Assembly (NCBI GenBank): GCA_949745595.1
Contig: CATJWN010000040.1
Location: 1-64,000 of the forward strand
Reading direction: 5' to 3'
Source: an uncultured Clostridia bacterium
GTDB taxonomy: Bacteria; Bacillota; Clostridia; TANB77; CAG-508
DNA length: 64,000 bases
The notes under the pieces were generated by a model that was not told where the DNA came from, ran no database searches, and saw only the letters and a list, made by a program, of their open reading frames with translations. A program made the position numbers and the translations under genes. Position 1 is the first letter of the stretch; every line of letters begins with the position of its first letter. Below, one piece after another: positions 1 to 9,221 of the stretch.

Positions 1-2829
1 ATGTACTCTATATTGAATATCTATATCTGAAGAAATTTTTATTGCTTCTATTCTTAAGTCTTGTCCTGTTGTTCCTGCTATTCCTCCATTTGATACTGGG
101 TTTTGCCATCCTATATTTTGTACATGTGCTTGATATGAGATGTTTGGTACAACTGGTGCTGGATTTTCTTGATTATAACAAGCTAATAATCTTGTAGCAA
201 AGCCATGAGCAATAGCAAAATTATTCGCTCCAAAATAAGTAAATAGTGTGTTAAAAGCATTATTTACAAATCGGTCTGGATTCAAATATGAATATGCAAA
301 ATTATATATATCATTAAAGTTAGTAGAACCATTTGGAATTATTTTTTGAATAAAAGTTGCATATCTTTTTCCATATCCATCAGAACTTACATAATATTCT
401 CTAAAAGCTTGGTATATTGGATTTAACTCTGCTCTATCCTTTAAACAAACTGCATCTATGTCATGTGTCCAATCTTCATATGCAAATCCACACTCATTTA
501 CATTAGTCATTCCATATTTAGTTAATATTGCCACATTATTAGTAGCAATAATTTGTGAAGCTTCTTCTTTGCTTAATGTTACTGATTTCTTTTCAAAAAC
601 TTCTCCCATTTGTACTAAATCTCCAGCCCAACAGCCTAAATTATCTGCATCTTTTTCTTCTTCTCCCTCAAAATTAGGATGATCATACAAATAACCATTT
701 AAACAAGCTGCAAGATGTGCTATTTTAATACCACTTGTTACTACAGAATCTGGTACAATAATATTGTCTGGCATTATATAATTTAAATCTACAATATGTT
801 TATTTTCTTTAACAAAGTTTATAAAATCATTATCTATTTTGCCATATAAAAAATTAAATGAAAAACTATTATAATTAATATGTCTTAAAAATTGAAGTAC
901 TAAAATATTTTTTTCTTTAATACTTGCATTAGGTTTATACTCACTTGCTAAAGTATATAACGCTTCCAATTGATTGAATAATTTATTAAAAGTAACTCCT
1001 TCAGAAATATCTGGATAAATAACTGAATCTCCAGTATTTTCCAACATATTTATTGTACCATTAAAGAATTTATCTCCATAAGAATTCATATTAGTGTCGC
1101 TATAATCTGTTGTAGGTGGTAATTCTAGTAAACATGAAGCTGCTCCTATTCCTGCTTCATTTTGTAATGTCATACCCTGATTTATTGAATTGTTTACCCA
1201 GTTAATTAAATAACCTGAACCATAACTATAACTATGTCTTGACTTAGGAATTCCAAAACTATTCCAATAAAATTCTCCTAATTTAGAATTTCCTACTGTT
1301 TGATTATACCATCCATGAACATCTATTAAAATATTTTGGCTTCTTCCAGCATTATTACTAATTGTTTGTTTCAAATTAAATAATTCAATAACATCTGAAA
1401 AATCTTCAGTATTTCCCATGTATTCTCTTCCTGTTTTATATCTTGGGCTATCGTTTTTTACAAAATCTCCTGGCCAATTTCTATTTGGATCTAATCCACT
1501 ATAAAGACATCTACCAAATCCATTATTGCTATATCCATTTACAATTCCATCTAAATTAATTCCTGCAAAAACAAAAATCGTCCATTTACTTTTTATTTGT
1601 GCTATTTTTTCAGCTGATAAGTTTCCAAAATTTTGCATAAATCTTTTAGAAATTTTTATTAACATATTTCCATCACCATGATAAAAACTACCATCAGCAT
1701 AAGTTCCATCTTCCCAGCCATGTAAAGCAAAAGTTAAGAAAATATGGTTTGGTCCTGTACCAGTCTTATAATATACCATATCCTTACCTAATTGAGTTTT
1801 ACCATACACTTTTCTTTCAAAATGAGGATATTCTACAGTTAAATCTTCTAAAGGATTATTTTCTAAAGCAAAACCACCAACACTAACACTTGCAGGATCT
1901 ACATATCCTCTTTTCAATGCTCCTGTTGTATTTACAACATATTCAATACAAGTTAATGGTGCATTAGTTGAGTTTTGATTCCAAAAGCATGTAACATTTT
2001 CATTATTAACACTTCCTATTTTTGCATATGCAGTTGATGGTCCTCCATATACTGGTACTGAACCACTAGTTGCTGGAATATGTGCATTAGCTGGTGTTTT
2101 ATAAAAATCACTAAATACAGTACCTGAAACATAATCTCTTGGATTAACCTTTGTCCAATCTACATAACCTCTTTTTCTTCCTTTTGCTGTATTATATTCA
2201 ACATATATTACATTACCTTCTTTTGCAACTACTCCCATTAGTTCATTTTGATAAATTGTACCTAATTGTGCACTTATTGAGAAATTTGGTGTTGCATAAA
2301 CAGGTAAAGTTTCATTTGCAATACATACAATTGTTTCAACAGGGAATTTTAAATAATCAGAATATACATAACCTCTTTTTGTTCCACTTGGTGTAGCATA
2401 TTCAATAAATGCAATATTTTTATCCCCAACTCTGTAAGAGAATAAGAATGTACAACCTTCATTTTTATATAAAGTTCCTACTGCTGCTGTATTTTCAAAA
2501 GTATCACAAGTCCTTACATCTAATTCTGTTGAAGCATAGCAATATCCACCATAAAAATCTTCCTCTGTTAATGCTCCACCAGTAACATTTGTTAGTGAAC
2601 TTTGTGGAACATATCCAGTTTTTCTTTGTGTTGTACCATTCACTGTATATTCAATATGATACCATCCCATTAGTGTTGCTAAAACATTTACAGTTTCATT
2701 AGGTCCAATACTTCCAACTTTAGCATAATTACTTGCATCTGGTCCATGATAAACAGGTGTTGACGCTGTTGCATATCCTGTCACAGCCCTAGAACTATAT
2801 AAAACATTTCTTTTTGTATTTTCGTTCAT
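1..2829 (-). CDS. SH3b-repeat / M14 carboxypeptidase / ChW-repeat cell-wall hydrolase (C-terminus beyond the window)
   Basis: An open frame of 943 codons starts with ATG after AGGAG and runs off the left edge, so the C-terminus is missing. Residues 10-330 hold several bacterial SH3-like repeats with recurrent 'RGYV' ends. Residues about 345-600 match zinc carboxypeptidase family M14: HGWE (H370, E373) and H505 in DVHGW as zinc ligands, R450 in DPNRNW, and E569 in LLELP as the general base. The last residues, around W908 (HVQNIGWQ, then GTTGQDLRIEAI), form a clostridial hydrophobic-W (ChW) repeat. M14 enzymes of this kind cut peptidoglycan stem peptides. There is no signal peptide, so export would need lysis or another route, as for an endolysin. 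It is probably ICE cargo or a wall hydrolase for transfer. Domain calls are firm; role is inferred. Confidence 0.85.
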   Translation of the reverse strand, partial: MNENTKRNVLYSSRAVTGYATASTPVYHGPDASNYAKVGSIGPNETVNVLATLMGWYHIEYTVNGTTQRKTGYVPQSSLTNVTGGALTEEDFYGGYCYASTELDVRTCDTFENTAAVGTLYKNEGCTFLFSYRVGDKNIAFIEYATPSGTKRGYVYSDYLKFPVETIVCIANETLPVYATPNFSISAQLGTIYQNELMGVVAKEGNVIYVEYNTAKGRKRGYVDWTKVNPRDYVSGTVFSDFYKTPANAHIPATSGSVPVYGGPSTAYAKIGSVNNENVTCFWNQNSTNAPLTCIEYVVNTTGALKRGYVDPASVSVGGFALENNPLEDLTVEYPHFERKVYGKTQLGKDMVYYKTGTGPNHIFLTFALHGWEDGTYADGSFYHGDGNMLIKISKRFMQNFGNLSAEKIAQIKSKWTIFVFAGINLDGIVNGYSNNGFGRCLYSGLDPNRNWPGDFVKNDSPRYKTGREYMGNTEDFSDVIELFNLKQTISNNAGRSQNILIDVHGWYNQTVGNSKLGEFYWNSFGIPKSRHSYSYGSGYLINWVNNSINQGMTLQNEAGIGAASCLLELPPTTDYSDTNMNSYGDKFFNGTINMLENTGDSVIYPDISEGVTFNKLFNQLEALYTLASEYKPNASIKEKNILVLQFLRHINYNSFSFNFLYGKIDNDFINFVKENKHIVDLNYIMPDNIIVPDSVVTSGIKIAHLAACLNGYLYDHPNFEGEEEKDADNLGCWAGDLVQMGEVFEKKSVTLSKEEASQIIATNNVAILTKYGMTNVNECGFAYEDWTHDIDAVCLKDRAELNPIYQAFREYYVSSDGYGKRYATFIQKIIPNGSTNFNDIYNFAYSYLNPDRFVNNAFNTLFTYFGANNFAIAHGFATRLLACYNQENPAPVVPNISYQAHVQNIGWQNPVSNGGIAGTTGQDLRIEAIKISSDIDIQYRVH

Positions 2830-2940
2830 AGTTTTTCTCCTTTTATTTTATTAACTGATCAGTATTTGATAATATAATATAAAAAAAGCTTAACATATAA
2901 ACAGAAAGTAGATAAAAGTAGACAAAAATGGAAATTTAAA
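2830..2940 (-). promoter_or_regulatory. Leader/control region of the M14 lysin gene
   Basis: The 110 bases upstream of the lysin contain a perfect 10-bp palindrome, ACTGATCAGT (2854-2863), just upstream of the ribosome site, an AT-rich -10-like stretch, and a tandem repeat of AAAGTAGA at about 10-base spacing (around 2906-2924). These look like operator sites, but no regulator can be named and no clear -35/-10 pair is visible. Confidence 0.3.
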
Positions 2941-2961
2941 ATTTTAGTCATATAAAATAAA

Positions 2962-2982
2962 CCTGCTCTTTTTAAGAGCAGG
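2962..2982 (-). terminator. Intrinsic terminator after the primase-like gene
   Basis: A 9-bp stem (CCTGCTCTT / AAGAGCAGG) with a 3-base loop is followed on the minus strand by TTTATTTTAT. It ends the long ICE operon downstream of the primase-like gene. Confidence 0.8.
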
Positions 2983-2992
2983 TTATAATAAC

Positions 2993-4063
2993 TTAAGCAA
3001 CTTTTAGCTTTATATTATCTAAAAAGTTATCTTCTAAAATATCTTTATAATTTTCTATATACTTATATGTAATATCATATCCTTTACACAATAAATCTTT
3101 AAATATCTTTTCTATCATATAATCTAATCTTTGATTATCTTCTAATTTTCTAATAGTAAAAACTATATTTTCAACATTAGTATCCTCCAATTCTTTTAAA
3201 ATACTATATGAATTTGTTACTCCTGAAAATGCCATAATAGCTTTATCTTCTACTTGTCTAATTAAATTATATGTTAGTAAATTATCAGTTAAAATAATGG
3301 TTTGTGTATGTTCATAAATATTAGCCTTTGTTATCCAATTTCTAGCTGGTGTTCCATTTATTTTGTTATTACTTGAAAACCATAAATACTCTGTACCATT
3401 AAATTCTTTATCTAAATGAACTGACAAACCTTGAATGTTATTATAATCATCATAAACTGGTATTAAAAAGCCATCTGGTGCAAAAAAGTCCCATGAAAAA
3501 TCTTCGTGCATATAAAATCCTGGTATTCCTTCTAAATTATATTTTCTTTTTAAATTACTACAAATAATTTTTCTTGATATAATTTTACTAGGAATTGATT
3601 TGAAATTACACTCCTCAATAGAACTACTAGTAAAATCAAGTGACTGTAAATATCTTTTATGTTTTATATTTAATTTTAGCATACTTAAAAACTCAGAATA
3701 AACTAAATTTCTATATTCTACATCAGCCATTTTATTTATTGGTATTATCTCCAATTGAGATTTATCTATTGAAAAAAATTCTCTAGATATTAGCTCTTTA
3801 AATGCTTTTTTGTTATCCATAAAATTAAGTTTCGCATACAATCCTATTGAATACCCACTATTTCCACATTTAAAACAATGATAAGTATTTTTTATACTGT
3901 TTAATTTCAAATTACTTTCCCTTTTATTATCCTTATATCCACAAAACGGACATATAGCACTAAATTCACTTCCATTTTGCTTAATAACTTCTATATTACT
4001 ATGATAGGCTACATTTAAAATGTTAATATGTTTTGCTATTTCTTTATAATCTTCTATCTTCAT
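2993..4063 (-). CDS. CHC2 zinc-finger primase-like protein with Toprim-like C-terminal half
   Basis: The 356-residue protein has an N-terminal zinc ribbon, CPFCG (about residue 38) paired with CFKCG (about residue 63), as in DnaG-type CHC2 primase domains. The centre (FLIPVYDDYNNIQGL) and C-terminal half (ILTDNLLTYNLI) resemble the Toprim-like DUF3854 family of mobile-element primases. It probably primes DNA synthesis during ICE transfer or replication. It is the last gene of the operon and is followed by a terminator. It lacks a helicase domain and is shorter than DnaG (about 600 residues), so it is an accessory primase or a DNA-binding derivative. Confidence 0.75.
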   Translation of the reverse strand: MKIEDYKEIAKHINILNVAYHSNIEVIKQNGSEFSAICPFCGYKDNKRESNLKLNSIKNTYHCFKCGNSGYSIGLYAKLNFMDNKKAFKELISREFFSIDKSQLEIIPINKMADVEYRNLVYSEFLSMLKLNIKHKRYLQSLDFTSSSIEECNFKSIPSKIISRKIICSNLKRKYNLEGIPGFYMHEDFSWDFFAPDGFLIPVYDDYNNIQGLSVHLDKEFNGTEYLWFSSNNKINGTPARNWITKANIYEHTQTIILTDNLLTYNLIRQVEDKAIMAFSGVTNSYSILKELEDTNVENIVFTIRKLEDNQRLDYMIEKIFKDLLCKGYDITYKYIENYKDILEDNFLDNIKLKVA

Positions 4064-4073
4064 TACTATCTCC

Positions 4074-4253
4074 TTACTTAAAATTCCATTTATAAACTAC
4101 TTTGTCTTTGCTTTTTATCTTAAAATTTTTTCTGTTTATAAAACGTTTATTATACTTTTTTAATATCTCAACTAAGTTTACTAAAGTTTCTAAGCAAGTT
4201 GCACTTAACACCAATTGTTCTTTATTATATAAATCAAACATACTACTTTTCAT
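4074..4253 (-). CDS. Small basic protein, 59 residues
   Basis: A short frame between the ArdC-like and primase-like genes starts with ATG 4 bases after a strong TAGGAGG and ends 10 bases before the next start. The product is Lys/Asn-rich (MKSSMFDLYNKEQ... to KWNFK) with a predicted central helix. Operon spacing and the ribosome site support a real gene; function unknown. Confidence 0.65.
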   Translation of the reverse strand: MKSSMFDLYNKEQLVLSATCLETLVNLVEILKKYNKRFINRKNFKIKSKDKVVYKWNFK

Positions 4254-4260
4254 CCTCCTA

Positions 4261-5118
4261 TTAAGCTACAAGTTTAATTTCTTGTAGTTCATAATTTTCA
4301 ATTTTATCTATAAACTCATTAGCACATTTTTGTATTTTACTTCCTAATTCCAAAACAACTTTTGGATCTCCTTTAGCCCATTTAATAATGTAATTAAAGC
4401 TACATAATGAAGTGTCTAAGCCAAAATAATCTGCAACAATATATGCAATAGATTCAACAAAAACTTCTGACAAATTTCTGTCTGTGCTATAATCAAAATC
4501 ATCATACATTGCATGAGATAACTCGTGTAATAAAACTGCTGCTTTATCATTAGCTGATAATGTATTTTTTATTACGATATGTTCTTTACTAGGACTATAA
4601 TAACCTTTTGTACCACCATATAATTCTTCTTCTAAAACAGGATAATCACTAAAGCTTTTTAACTTTTCATAAAAATAAGCCATATCATTACAATTAATGT
4701 TGTTACTTTGCAATGGTAATGGCTCACCTTCAGTCTGTGAAACATCATAAACATATACATATCTATAACTGTTATATTCTATTGTTTCTTTCTTTTCAAG
4801 CTCTTCTCCATCTTCAATTATCTTAATAGTTTTATTAAACTTTCTTGGAAGTGGTGCAATTATAAATATTTTCTTTGCTCCAGATACTAGCTGTCTTTTC
4901 ATTTTAAGCCATTTAGACTTACCAGCGACCTTTGTAGCATTTGGAAATTGGCTATAAATTAGCACAAGATTATTGAAACTATAACCTCTAAAATTCTTAT
5001 TAAACTTTAAAAATCTTTCATATTCACCACTATTAACAATAGTTTGTAACTTATCAACTATATTTTCAAACATTTCTTTTGTTCTTTTGGAACTATTCTT
5101 ATTTGATTTATGTTTCAT
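4261..5118 (-). CDS. ArdC-like antirestriction / ssDNA-binding protein with zinc-metallopeptidase domain
   Basis: The 285-residue protein has the ArdC layout: an N-terminal ssDNA-binding-type domain (GYSFNNLVLIYSQFP near residue 45, GKSKWLKMKR near 67) and a C-terminal metallopeptidase-like domain with HELSH (about residue 198). ArdC proteins from conjugative plasmids protect incoming DNA from restriction. It sits beside PcfJ- and PcfK-like genes, usual company in Gram-positive conjugative elements. The start follows the PcfJ gene by 1 base, implying coupled translation. Family call is firm; antirestriction activity is by analogy. Confidence 0.8.
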   Translation of the reverse strand: MKHKSNKNSSKRTKEMFENIVDKLQTIVNSGEYERFLKFNKNFRGYSFNNLVLIYSQFPNATKVAGKSKWLKMKRQLVSGAKKIFIIAPLPRKFNKTIKIIEDGEELEKKETIEYNSYRYVYVYDVSQTEGEPLPLQSNNINCNDMAYFYEKLKSFSDYPVLEEELYGGTKGYYSPSKEHIVIKNTLSANDKAAVLLHELSHAMYDDFDYSTDRNLSEVFVESIAYIVADYFGLDTSLCSFNYIIKWAKGDPKVVLELGSKIQKCANEFIDKIENYELQEIKLVA

Positions 5119-5119
5119 T

Positions 5120-6550
5120 TTAGGCCACCTTTCTTAAAATATTTTTTTCCCATTTTTTTAAAAAATCACTTTGTATTTTACTCGGTTCTTTGTTATATTT
5201 TGTTCTACTTTGTGTTATAGCATTCCTCTTTACTTCAACAGTTACAAGTGCCTCGTTTTGTTTCTCTATATCTCTTAAAAAATAAATATCACAAGTACCA
5301 ATCGCATAATCTTCTGCATAACTTCTTACACAATGATGTTGCTGTTTACTTTCTTCCTTTAAATCATTATAACTGTGAGCTGGAAAGATAATAAACTTTT
5401 TATCTTTATATATGTTTCCATCCAATTCTTTACTTCTTTTAATTATTGATTTATTTATAAGTTGCTCATTTTGCACTTTATATTGTTTTTCTAATTTGTC
5501 ATGTTCTTCTTTTAAATTTTTAGGAAAAGCATATCTATTATTTTTCAAATCAAAATCCAAAAATTTTGCAAACTTTAAATAGTCTTTATATAAATAAATA
5601 TCAATTTTACCTCTTCTTTGCTTTATATATTTTATCAATCTATCAACACTAATATAATTTAAAATTTCATTTAATACAGAAGCACTAAATCTCTGTAAGT
5701 ATCTAATTTTATTTATATCAGGTTCATTTATAATTTTTAATATTTCAAACTGATTATAGGAAATATTATATTTTTTCATAAAAGGATAGTATTGCTTTAT
5801 ACTTTTAAATTGCAATTGTAAATCCTTATTCTCAAAATAGTTCGACTTTAAAGCTAAATTATATAATTTCATTTTTACTAATAATTCAAAACTTTTATTA
5901 TTTTTCGCACAATATAATAAATTAGGAATATCAACATATACTGTATGTTTTGCAAGTTCCCAAATCATTGAATATTTATATTCCGTATCTTTTAAAATTT
6001 TCTTTAAATTATATGGATATAATATACCACTTCTAATAAGCTCATAATATGAAGAAAACATTCTCCATATCCCAGCATCTTCATAATGATGTATATATTT
6101 ATTTCCAAGTCCTCTTGATACTCTATCATTTATAAACGTTTGTACAATTTCACCATAAAAATCTCTTGCAAACTCTACAACTGAATGTGTTATTTTATAA
6201 TCATTATTATAATTATTGTAAGTAGTACTTAACTCAAAATATCTAACAACTAATTTTCCTTTTACATTTTCTAGCAATGCGAGATAATCTTTAAATTCAT
6301 GATATTTTAAGTTACTTCTTTTAATAAGATATTTATTTTTACAATTAGGACATTTAGTTTCCTCATTTACTTTTTTCTTACTTTCAAAAATATGCTTACA
6401 ATTAGTACAGTAACATTTTTCTGCTTTTTTTATAATCAAGTTATGATATTTTGATTGTTTCTCTACAAATTTATCCCACTTTTTTGGTAAATGACAATTA
6501 TCGTCCATATATTGTAATAACTCTCTATATTTTTTTCTTATATAAGCCAT
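5120..6550 (-). CDS. PcfJ-like conjugative-element protein
   Basis: The 476-residue protein begins with a basic region and a four-cysteine zinc ribbon (CTNC ... CPNC, about residues 47-72). Its C-terminal part contains KQQHHCVRSYAEDYA and a TVEV strand typical of the PcfJ family named from plasmid pCF10. The role of PcfJ is not established; it travels with PcfK in conjugative elements. The start overlaps the stop of the PcfK-like gene by one base. Confidence 0.75.
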   Translation of the reverse strand: MAYIRKKYRELLQYMDDNCHLPKKWDKFVEKQSKYHNLIIKKAEKCYCTNCKHIFESKKKVNEETKCPNCKNKYLIKRSNLKYHEFKDYLALLENVKGKLVVRYFELSTTYNNYNNDYKITHSVVEFARDFYGEIVQTFINDRVSRGLGNKYIHHYEDAGIWRMFSSYYELIRSGILYPYNLKKILKDTEYKYSMIWELAKHTVYVDIPNLLYCAKNNKSFELLVKMKLYNLALKSNYFENKDLQLQFKSIKQYYPFMKKYNISYNQFEILKIINEPDINKIRYLQRFSASVLNEILNYISVDRLIKYIKQRRGKIDIYLYKDYLKFAKFLDFDLKNNRYAFPKNLKEEHDKLEKQYKVQNEQLINKSIIKRSKELDGNIYKDKKFIIFPAHSYNDLKEESKQQHHCVRSYAEDYAIGTCDIYFLRDIEKQNEALVTVEVKRNAITQSRTKYNKEPSKIQSDFLKKWEKNILRKVA

Positions 6551-6939
6551 TATCCCACCTCCTGGAATAATGATATTTGTGCTGAATCTTTTTTTATTTG
6601 TTGAGATATTGGTTGAGTTGCTTCTTTATCTTTTTCTGGATCCCTTTTATTCTCTATTATCTTAGATTCTTTTTTTATAATGTTCAAATCCTTGTTACTT
6701 CTCATAAAATACATAATTGCCCATAAATAAACTACTTTATCATCTATCATTGCAACTCGACCTCGTTTCTGTAGTTCTGCTCTATTACATATAAATTCAT
6801 ACATTTGATTTATTGTTTTTTCTTCATTATCAAATTTTTCGTATAAATCTTCTCTTGTTTTTAAATATTCAAATATTTTTGAAACATTATAATCATTTAG
6901 TTCTAAAACTTCTGTTTCTAATCTTTCTATTCCATTCAT
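6550..6939 (-). CDS. PcfK-like / AcrIIA9-family protein
   Basis: The 129-residue protein has the pattern of the PcfK family: a helical N-terminus, EEKTINQMYEFICNRA (about 40-55), then DDKVVYLWAIMYFM (about 66-79). Members of this family include AcrIIA9, an inhibitor of Cas9. The C-terminal 50 residues are charged and low-complexity. It is co-translated with the PcfJ-like gene. Anti-CRISPR activity is inferred from family only. Confidence 0.6.
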   Translation of the reverse strand: MNGIERLETEVLELNDYNVSKIFEYLKTREDLYEKFDNEEKTINQMYEFICNRAELQKRGRVAMIDDKVVYLWAIMYFMRSNKDLNIIKKESKIIENKRDPEKDKEATQPISQQIKKDSAQISLFQEVG

Positions 6940-6940
6940 T

Positions 6941-7345
6941 TTATTTGCATTCTCCTTTTACTTGTTTAAATCTCTTAAATAATTCATTTTGTTCTTTTTC
7001 TTTTTGCATATACATTTGATAGTTTTCTAATCCATATTTTTCGATTTTATTTTGTTTCTCAAATTGAACTTGTTCTATTACTTCTGACAATTCATTAAAA
7101 TTATAAAAATAAGAGACAAGATTCTCAAAACGAGTAATCTTATCCCCTTCATAATCTTTTATAACATTAAATCTATAATGATATTTTTTCTTGCCTTTAT
7201 GATTACTAATACGAATACCACAACAAACCCCATAATCTAACTTTAAATAAATAGAATCAGTTGTTACTGCATTATATTTATGTACTACAAAACCTAATCT
7301 AACTAATTCTTCTGTTAAATACTTAGCAATTTGTTTTTCAGTCAT
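6941..7345 (-). CDS. Conserved-looking ICE protein of unknown function, 134 residues
   Basis: Not recognised. The N-terminal half looks alpha/beta (TEELVRLGFVVHKYN, then DYGVCCGIRISNHKGKKKYHYRFN) and the C-terminus is a charged helix ending in a Lys/Glu-rich tail. It lies one base upstream of the PcfK-like gene and 3 bases downstream of the 91-residue gene, so it is part of the same operon. Confidence 0.6.
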   Translation of the reverse strand: MTEKQIAKYLTEELVRLGFVVHKYNAVTTDSIYLKLDYGVCCGIRISNHKGKKKYHYRFNVIKDYEGDKITRFENLVSYFYNFNELSEVIEQVQFEKQNKIEKYGLENYQMYMQKEKEQNELFKRFKQVKGECK

Positions 7346-7348
7346 ATT

Positions 7349-7624
7349 TTATGCAACATCTTCCATAATTTTATTATCATTTAAGTAACTTCTCCTATTC
7401 AATTTCCTTGTTATAACTTTCATATATGGTTTTATATATTCAATCTTTTCTTCAGATATATTTATTTCAGATACTCTCGCAATACTATTTCCAAACTTTG
7501 TTGGTGCTTCAACAATATCTCCCACTTTTAATGGTATACTTGAAAAATATGAATAAGCTTTTCCTGAAAAAGTTTTTGGAATTTCCTTATCTTCATATTT
7601 TACACTAATTATTATATTTGGCAT
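7349..7624 (-). CDS. Small beta-rich ICE protein, 91 residues
   Basis: The sequence KVGDIVEAPTKFGNSIARV (about residues 33-51) resembles the 3'-end-binding fold at the N-terminus of PriA and similar small phage proteins. This suggests nucleic-acid binding but does not prove it. It has a clear AGGAG site and tight operon spacing. Confidence 0.55.
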   Translation of the reverse strand: MPNIIISVKYEDKEIPKTFSGKAYSYFSSIPLKVGDIVEAPTKFGNSIARVSEINISEEKIEYIKPYMKVITRKLNRRSYLNDNKIMEDVA

Positions 7625-7636
7625 ATTTTTCTCCTT

Positions 7637-8068
7637 TTAACTTAAATATTTTCTATACAATTTATCAAATTCTTTTGCAATTTTCTTTTCATTTCCAATT
7701 TCATTTTGATTAAGTTTATTAAATTCTTCTAAGTCAAATATTTTTATAATTTTTGGTCTCATTTCAAATTTTTCTAAAAAAGATACTCGACCTATTATTT
7801 CAGCTTCTAAAATCGGATTTATCTTTTGAAAAGAAGTACCAATAGTTATTAGTACTGGATTATCAATTTGTGGAAAAGAAAATTCCATTTTTTCTTTATT
7901 ATTTGTTGCTCTAGATTCAATAATAATAAAATCTGCAATATCTGCTTTTCTTATTATATATTTATCACCTAAACTTGTCTTTACAAATGCTAAACCTTCT
8001 TTATGTAGAATTTCTAACATTCTTCGTTTGCTATATTTTCTATATTCAATATCGCTCATTTTTACCAC
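7637..8068 (-). CDS. ICE protein of unknown function, 143 residues
   Basis: Not recognised. A basic N-terminus (MSDIEYRKYSKRRMLEIL) is followed by an alternating strand/helix pattern and a Lys-rich end. It ends 12 bases before the 91-residue gene and starts 3 bases after ssb, so it belongs to the replication/ssDNA block of the ICE operon. The true start may be M4 (8059). Confidence 0.55.
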   Translation of the reverse strand: MVKMSDIEYRKYSKRRMLEILHKEGLAFVKTSLGDKYIIRKADIADFIIIESRATNNKEKMEFSFPQIDNPVLITIGTSFQKINPILEAEIIGRVSFLEKFEMRPKIIKIFDLEEFNKLNQNEIGNEKKIAKEFDKLYRKYLS

Positions 8069-8071
8069 CTC

Positions 8072-8476
8072 TTAAAATGGCAAATCATCATCAGAGCTAT
8101 CTATTTGTACATTTTCAAGTTCATTTGATTGGGACGAATCATTAGTTTCATTTTCTTGTTTTCTTCTTCCTTCTGCAAAATATGTTTCTTCACAAATTAT
8201 TTCAGTTGTTATTCTTTTATTGCCATCTTTATCTTCCCAAGTTCTATTTTCTATTCTTCCAGATATAAGTACCAATTGTCCTTTTGAAAAGTACTTGTTT
8301 ATGAATTCTGCTGTCTTACCATAAGCAACTATATTAAAAAAGTCTGTTTTTCGCTCTTCTCCTTGTTTCGTATATTTTCTATCTACTGCCAAAGACGATA
8401 ATGCAACTACATAGCTATCTTTTTGTTTTATTTCTATATCCTTAGTAAGTCTTCCCAATAATATTACTTTATTCAT
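8072..8476 (-). CDS. ssb: Single-stranded DNA-binding protein
   Basis: The 134-residue protein has the SSB OB fold (MNKVILLGRLTKDIEIK, then TDFFNIVAYGKTAEF and GQLVLISGRIENRTWEDKDG) and the acidic C-terminal tip DDDLPF that recruits partner proteins. It coats ssDNA during transfer or replication of the ICE. It follows an S6-like gene by 15 bases, the order of the chromosomal rpsF-ssb pair. Confidence 0.92.
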   Translation of the reverse strand: MNKVILLGRLTKDIEIKQKDSYVVALSSLAVDRKYTKQGEERKTDFFNIVAYGKTAEFINKYFSKGQLVLISGRIENRTWEDKDGNKRITTEIICEETYFAEGRRKQENETNDSSQSNELENVQIDSSDDDLPF

Positions 8477-8491
8477 GTTTTTACCTCCTCG

Positions 8492-8776
8492 TTAATTATC
8501 TTTTCTTACAACTATAAACTTTAATATTTCTTCTGTAATTCTAAAATATCTTTCAAGTTCTCTTATTTGCTCCACAACTGTTTCAAACTCAAAAATAATA
8601 TAAAAACCTTCTTTATTACCTCTTACCTCATAAGCTAATTTTTTATTACCTATTTGTTCTACTTTCTCCATTGAACCTTTTGAATTAATTAAATCACTTA
8701 CAGCTGTTATAATTTTGTTTATTGCTTCCTCTTTTAAATCTACTTTAGTTATAATTATACTTTCATATTTGTTCAT
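8492..8776 (-). CDS. Ribosomal protein bS6-like protein carried on the ICE
   Basis: The 94-residue protein matches the bS6 fold across its length: N-terminal YESIIITKVD, the central GNKKLAYEVRGNKEGFYIIF (S6 families have KLAYPI..KEGYYvl.F), and a final strand ILKFIVVRK. It lies directly upstream of ssb, as rpsF does in Bacillota. No S18 gene is present. On a mobile element it is either a captured rpsF-ssb segment or an S6-fold protein with a new partner. Confidence 0.8.
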   Translation of the reverse strand: MNKYESIIITKVDLKEEAINKIITAVSDLINSKGSMEKVEQIGNKKLAYEVRGNKEGFYIIFEFETVVEQIRELERYFRITEEILKFIVVRKDN

Positions 8777-8803
8777 ATTACTTTACCTCTTTCTTTGTTA
8801 ATT

Positions 8804-9205
8804 TTAAGCTGCTTTTAGCTCTTCTTGTTCTATTGGTTCGTAGTTAATAACATCTCCAATAAATTTTTTTATTAAATATTCTTCTTTATATTGGTTAATT
8901 CTTTTGGTATGTTTCTCCAACTTAAACATATTCGTATATTTTCGTATTGCCTTTCTTTTTAGTGATACTCTATGTTTATTCTTTACTCCTATAATAAAAA
9001 AAGTCCCATTTATAATGTGACTTCCCAATACTCTATTAAAATCATCTTTCTTAGCATTCTTATCAAACAGTAAAATTGTATCTTCATCTAATGTAATTCG
9101 CATTAAATTTTTGCCCACAATTCTTCTAATAAATTTCAAATTACTTGGTATTCTTACCTTTTGTACCTTTTGACCTGGTATTACTAATAATCCTTTAACT
9201 TTCAT
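8804..9205 (-). CDS. DUF3846-type ICE protein
   Basis: The 133-residue protein resembles the DUF3846 family of phages and ICEs: a strand at the start (KGLLVIPGQKVQKV), IRRIVGKNLMRITLDEDTILLFDKNAK, and INGTFFIIG. The C-terminal 45 residues are basic. Function unknown. It lies in the operon between the methyltransferase-like and S6-like genes. Confidence 0.6.
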   Translation of the reverse strand: MKVKGLLVIPGQKVQKVRIPSNLKFIRRIVGKNLMRITLDEDTILLFDKNAKKDDFNRVLGSHIINGTFFIIGVKNKHRVSLKRKAIRKYTNMFKLEKHTKRINQYKEEYLIKKFIGDVINYEPIEQEELKAA

Positions 9206-9221
9206 TTTGTATCCTTTCTCA

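Noticed and set aside
458..682. Plus-strand frames inside the lysin and other minus-strand ICE genes
   Set aside because: They lack ribosome sites, have low-complexity Leu/Phe/Ser composition, and mirror real minus-strand genes.
8492..8776. S6-like gene as part of a chromosomal rpsF-ssb-rpsR operon
   Set aside because: It is embedded among ICE genes, and rpsR is absent; the next gene downstream of ssb is an unknown ICE gene.
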